Below, piece by piece: positions 30,700-32,886 of a stretch of 32,886 nt of DNA. Source of the stretch: an uncultured Pelagibacteraceae bacterium (GTDB lineage: Bacteria > Pseudomonadota > Alphaproteobacteria > Pelagibacterales > Pelagibacteraceae); NCBI GenBank assembly GCA_902626185.1, contig CACOEA010000008.1, positions 1 through 32,886 of the forward strand. Direction: 5' to 3'. How positions within the stretch are numbered: the stretch's first letter is position 1; the number at the start of each line of letters is the position of its first letter. The notes under the pieces are model-generated. The model ran no database searches. It was not told the origin of the DNA and worked only from the letters and a program-made list of their open reading frames with translations. The position numbers and the translations under genes were made by a program.

Positions 30700-30708
30700 T
30701 GTGGATAA
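30700..30708 (-). promoter_or_regulatory. DnaA box (perfect TTATCCACA)
   Basis: TGTGGATAA on the plus strand is the exact complement of the DnaA box TTATCCACA. It is the first of two perfect copies in the same orientation in a gene-free 184-bp stretch between the MFS gene and the CADD gene. Confidence 0.55.
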
Positions 30709-30792
30709 CAACACCCTCTGGTTGTATTTTGAGTCCACCATGGAATCAAAAGTGAATCAAAAGGTGAACATCTTAAGTAAAAATTTATATAT

Positions 30793-30801
30793 TGTGGATA
30801 A
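30793..30801 (-). promoter_or_regulatory. DnaA box (perfect TTATCCACA)
   Basis: Second perfect TGTGGATAA copy, 93 bp after the first and in the same orientation, in a very AT-rich stretch 75 bp before the CADD start. Two perfect copies this close are unlikely by chance in ordinary intergenic DNA, although the AT content helps. Confidence 0.55.
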
Positions 30802-30876
30802 TTATTTTTGTTTAAATTGGATATCGTATTTAGTAGTGTTTTTATATCAAATTAAATTCTTAAAAAAGGAGATCAC

Positions 30877-31548
30877 ATGTTTTCAAAAGAACTAGGCGAA
30901 AAATTAGACAAATTTCATTTATTAAAACACCCTTTTTATCAAATACATTGGAATGAGGGAAAATTAACAAGAGAAATAATCAAGGATTATGCAGAACAAT
31001 ACTACCAACACGTAAAAGCTTTTCCTAGATATATCAGCGCTACGCACTCAATATGTAATGATATCGAGAAAAGAAGAATCCTTTTAGAAAATTTACAAGA
31101 TGAAGAAAATAAAGATGGAGACCACCCAAAACTATGGAAAAATTTTGCTAAAGCAATGGGTGCAGATGAAAAAGAAATAGAAAATGTAAAACTTGAAACT
31201 TTTACAAAAAAAATGATTGATAATTTCTTTTTACAAGCAAGAGCTTCTTATGCAGAAGGTTTGGCGTCTTTATATACTTATGAAAGACAAATTCCCGAGA
31301 TAGCTGAAACAAAAATTCAAGGTCTTAAAAAATTTTATGGTGTGAGCTCCAAGGAAGGTCTTGAGTTTTTTGAAGCACACAAATCAGCTGATGTAATTCA
31401 TAGGGCTGAGTGTGAAAAATTGTTAGACGGTCTATCAAAAGAAGAACAAATTAAAGCTGAAAAAGCATCTTTAAAAACAGCTAAATTTCTTTGGAACTTT
31501 TTGAGTGGTATGACTGCTAAACATAAACTAGAGCCAGTTGCAGCTTAA
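30877..31548 (+). CDS. CADD family protein (self-sacrificing pABA synthesis)
   Basis: The 223-residue TenA/PqqC-fold protein keeps all six metal ligands of Chlamydia CT610, shifted by 5-6 residues: Glu76, His83 (DEENKDGDH), Glu136 (TYERQ), His168, Asp172 and His175 (EAHKSADVIH). It also keeps the Tyr used as precursor (CT610 Tyr27; here Tyr21 in HPFYQIHW) and the Lys (CT610 Lys152; here Lys146 in IAETKIQG). CADD makes p-aminobenzoate for folate from its own side chain plus O2 with a di-metal centre, replacing pabABC. A strong ribosome site (AAAAAGGAG) precedes the ATG. The upstream gap contains two DnaA boxes. Confidence 0.92.
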   Translation: MFSKELGEKLDKFHLLKHPFYQIHWNEGKLTREIIKDYAEQYYQHVKAFPRYISATHSICNDIEKRRILLENLQDEENKDGDHPKLWKNFAKAMGADEKEIENVKLETFTKKMIDNFFLQARASYAEGLASLYTYERQIPEIAETKIQGLKKFYGVSSKEGLEFFEAHKSADVIHRAECEKLLDGLSKEEQIKAEKASLKTAKFLWNFLSGMTAKHKLEPVAA

Positions 31549-31566
31549 AGACCAAATTAAAGCAAG

Positions 31567-31947
31567 ATGAAAAACGACAATCACGTCTGGGACAATAAAC
31601 TCCCAACAGCTCAGATGTTAGGTCGATGGCAACCATGGCATGCAGGACATCAAAAACTTTTTGAGGAAATACTTAAAAAAACCGGACAGGTAAATATAAT
31701 GGTTCGAGATGTAAAAGGAGTTGATGACAATCCTTTTGATTTTGAAACTGTAAAAAAGAATATTTTTGAAGCCCTGAAAGATTATAAAAATAGAATAAAG
31801 ATTACATTGGTTCCAAATATTACAAATATTTGTTATGGAAGAGGAGTAGGATACAAAATTGAGGAGATAGTTCTTGATGAAAAAACCCAACAAATTTCAG
31901 CAACAAAAATTAGAGAACAGATGAGAAAAGAGGGAAAACTTAAATAG
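31567..31947 (+). CDS. Small HIGH-type nucleotidyltransferase
   Basis: The 126-residue protein is a minimal cytidylyltransferase-like domain. The nucleotide-binding motif is GRWQPWHAGHQKLFEE near residue 19 with the HxGH signature, and the closing KMSKS-like motif is ISATKIREQMRKEG near residue 110. The length is that of a bare catalytic domain of the nicotinamide-mononucleotide or pantetheine-phosphate adenylyltransferase superfamily, and the substrate is not clear. Many SAR11-like genomes carry such proteins annotated as adenylyltransferase. It lies 18 bp after the CADD gene with a poor ribosome site, thus the two are probably cotranscribed. Confidence 0.8.
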   Translation: MKNDNHVWDNKLPTAQMLGRWQPWHAGHQKLFEEILKKTGQVNIMVRDVKGVDDNPFDFETVKKNIFEALKDYKNRIKITLVPNITNICYGRGVGYKIEEIVLDEKTQQISATKIREQMRKEGKLK

Positions 31948-31970
31948 TTGCGATTGGTTCTCACTTGACC

Positions 31971-31979
31971 TGCTATAAT
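31971..31979 (+). promoter_or_regulatory. Extended -10 promoter for the apr operon
   Basis: TGCTATAAT is a perfect extended -10 element (TGnTATAAT), 38 bp before the aprM-like ATG and just after the nucleotidyltransferase stop. A -35 element is weak, which extended -10 promoters tolerate. CTAGGAG provides the ribosome site. Confidence 0.65.
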
Positions 31980-32016
31980 CACATATATAAAATAATTATT
32001 CTAGGAGAAATTCATT

Positions 32017-32808
32017 ATGTTTACAAATAATCCGTTCGCAGATTTAGCATTAATAATTCCAGCAGCAGCGATGCAATATTTTGTTGTAGCAATGGTGTTA
32101 TTAGTAATAATTAGCACTGGTTTAGATATGCTTCATAAGAAAAATGTAGTTTATTTTTTTAGGAACGCTAAAAAGGCAAAAAAATTTGCTAAAACCGAAT
32201 TAAGTACTGGAAAAAAAACTGCGGTTATTTTAAAGACAGTCGCTCACGACATTGCAACAACTTCAGAGCTTGGTATGGGCAAAAGAAGATTGGCTCATGT
32301 TCTAGGCATGTATGGCACAATATTATTTTGGATTACCTCTGCTGTCTTAATTTTTAAATACACTGATGGATCAATTGCACCGACCTATATTACTTCGTTG
32401 TGGCATGCAGGAGCATTATTAACATGCTTAGGAGGATATTGGTTTTGGTTTTTTTTAAGGGTTGACGTATCTGCTGAAGCTCATCCATGGTATAGAATCA
32501 TAACTGCTGATTTATTCGTGCTAGCCTTACTAGCTTGTTCAACATTTGGTTTTGCGTGGTCATACACACAATTTTCAAACATGATCGGACTTAGCTATTT
32601 ATTTTTAATATTATATATAATTTCTAATTTGGTTTTATTTGGTGGAGTTTACTGGTCAAAATTTGCTCATATGTTTTATAAGCCAGGAGCAGCAATACAA
32701 AAAAATTTAGCAGAGGCTGATGGCTCTAGAGACAATTTGCCACCACCAGCTGACGCTCCAGAACGATTTGGTTTAGGAATTAAAAGAGAACAACCAAAAC
32801 ATTATTAA
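32017..32808 (+). CDS. aprM: AprM-like adenylylsulfate reductase membrane anchor
   Basis: The 263-residue membrane protein has six to seven hydrophobic segments and scattered His residues (LGMYGTILFWI with preceding RLAHV, LWHAGALLTCLGGYWFWFF, AEAHPWYRI, WSKFAHMFYKPG), as expected for a quinone- or haem-interacting anchor. The C-terminal 40 residues are polar and Pro-rich (NLPPPADAPERFG). I call it AprM from this layout and from the next gene, which opens ATGTCTAC (MST...), the expected start of AprB. AprM connects AprAB, which oxidises sulfite to adenylylsulfate, to the electron transport chain. The identification needs confirmation because it rests on overall layout rather than a short motif. 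Confidence 0.62.
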   Translation: MFTNNPFADLALIIPAAAMQYFVVAMVLLVIISTGLDMLHKKNVVYFFRNAKKAKKFAKTELSTGKKTAVILKTVAHDIATTSELGMGKRRLAHVLGMYGTILFWITSAVLIFKYTDGSIAPTYITSLWHAGALLTCLGGYWFWFFLRVDVSAEAHPWYRIITADLFVLALLACSTFGFAWSYTQFSNMIGLSYLFLILYIISNLVLFGGVYWSKFAHMFYKPGAAIQKNLAEADGSRDNLPPPADAPERFGLGIKREQPKHY

Positions 32809-32813
32809 GGTTT

Positions 32814-32879
32814 ATGGAAATAAAAGCTAGTATAAAATCAAATGCTGATGTAGAAGACAAAAGGGAGATTAATAATTAA
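32814..32879 (+). CDS. Possible 21-residue coupled ORF between aprM and aprB
   Basis: ATG at 32814 opens MEIKASIKSNADVEDKREIN followed by N and TAA; the stop shares one base with the next ATG (TAATG). AAGG lies 4-5 bp before the start. It may be a mini-ORF that couples translation or just a spacer containing the ribosome site AAGGGAG of aprB. Support is limited to the junction. Confidence 0.3.
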   Translation: MEIKASIKSNADVEDKREINN

Positions 32880-32886
32880 TGTCTAC
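32879..32886 (+). CDS. Start of next gene, probably aprB (partial)
   Basis: ATGTCTAC gives only MS and two bases of Thr before the window ends. AAGGGAG lies about 11 bp upstream. AprB (the iron-sulfur beta subunit) is expected after aprM; the eight bases alone prove nothing more than a possible start. Confidence 0.4.

Noticed and set aside
30701-30895. 64-residue ORF between the MFS and CADD genes
   Set aside because: It starts at GTG within a DnaA box, overlaps the CADD start, has no family pattern and occupies what looks like a regulatory gap.
31954-31979. Classic -35/-10 pair TTGACC and TATAAT before aprM
   Set aside because: The two hexamers are only 3 bp apart, so they cannot form one sigma-70 promoter; the extended -10 TGCTATAAT stands without it.

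Overview
The window is AT-rich, very tightly packed and free of mobile elements. Many neighbouring genes overlap by 1-14 bases (ATGA, TAATG and similar junctions). The gene content points to a streamlined marine alphaproteobacterium of the SAR11/Pelagibacterales type: a CADD-type pABA-synthesis protein, an AprM-like gene directly before an apparent aprB start, an abundant-type ammonium transporter, adjacent hisI and folE, a yhdH/acuI-type reductase, DUF2237 and DUF3553 proteins, and many small membrane proteins. The organism assignment is inferred from gene content and composition, not from a marker-gene phylogeny. I saw no rRNA, tRNA, CRISPR array or insertion sequence.

Layout. Bases 1-2000 hold a truncated MATE transporter, a TerC/YjbE-type membrane protein and a family 2 glycosyltransferase. 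Bases 2035-6791 form a plus-strand operon: FAD oxidoreductase, DUF1365 protein, Cfa-like methyltransferase, DUF3833 lipoprotein, an unknown membrane protein and Fe/Mn superoxide dismutase. Bases 6788-9672 hold a monooxygenase coupled to a 39-residue membrane peptide, an SDR, TspO, an HPP protein, a Yip1 protein and a 43-residue double-CxxC protein. Bases 9724-14874 hold periplasmic MsrA, a DUF4864-like protein, a small membrane protein, a photolyase-like FAD-domain protein without the usual N-terminal domain, and, on the minus strand, a complete cryptochrome/photolyase-related gene followed by DCC and DUF2256 genes, then an SDR without the usual catalytic tyrosine. Together, 2-15 kb looks like a photo-oxidative-stress and membrane-lipid island: superoxide and methionine-sulfoxide repair, lipid methylation, flavoprotein DNA repair and TspO.

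Bases 14906-20370 are mostly housekeeping: TPR protein, DUF2237, hisI, folE, an acrylyl-CoA-reductase-like MDR, a LysR regulator, rseP and HU. Bases 20505-27170 carry amt with a possible RNA hairpin over its Shine-Dalgarno site, a GT-A-like protein, a rhodanese, an HCCA-isomerase/DsbA-like protein, an ABA4-like protein, recX, cysQ with small partners on both sides, and mnmA.

Bases about 27230-27427 contain a strongly structured non-coding stretch that matches no RNA family I can name; it is the best candidate for something undescribed. It is followed by a membrane protein of unknown function preceded by a 27-residue, extremely basic peptide with a textbook ribosome-binding site. Then come a cystathionine beta-lyase-like enzyme, an MFS transporter, an intergenic region with two perfect DnaA boxes, the CADD protein, a small HIGH-type nucleotidyltransferase and the start of an apr operon (aprM, then a cut-off gene beginning MST, probably aprB).

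Seven small genes absent as such from the ORF track were recovered by reading the minus strand: 7092-7211, 9541-9672, 12134-12259, 24933-25061, 25826-25999 (buried in a longer shadow ORF), 28124-28207 and the partial MATE gene at 1-368. Several track starts were moved: 4019, 7090, 14079, 14164, 16253 and 28273.
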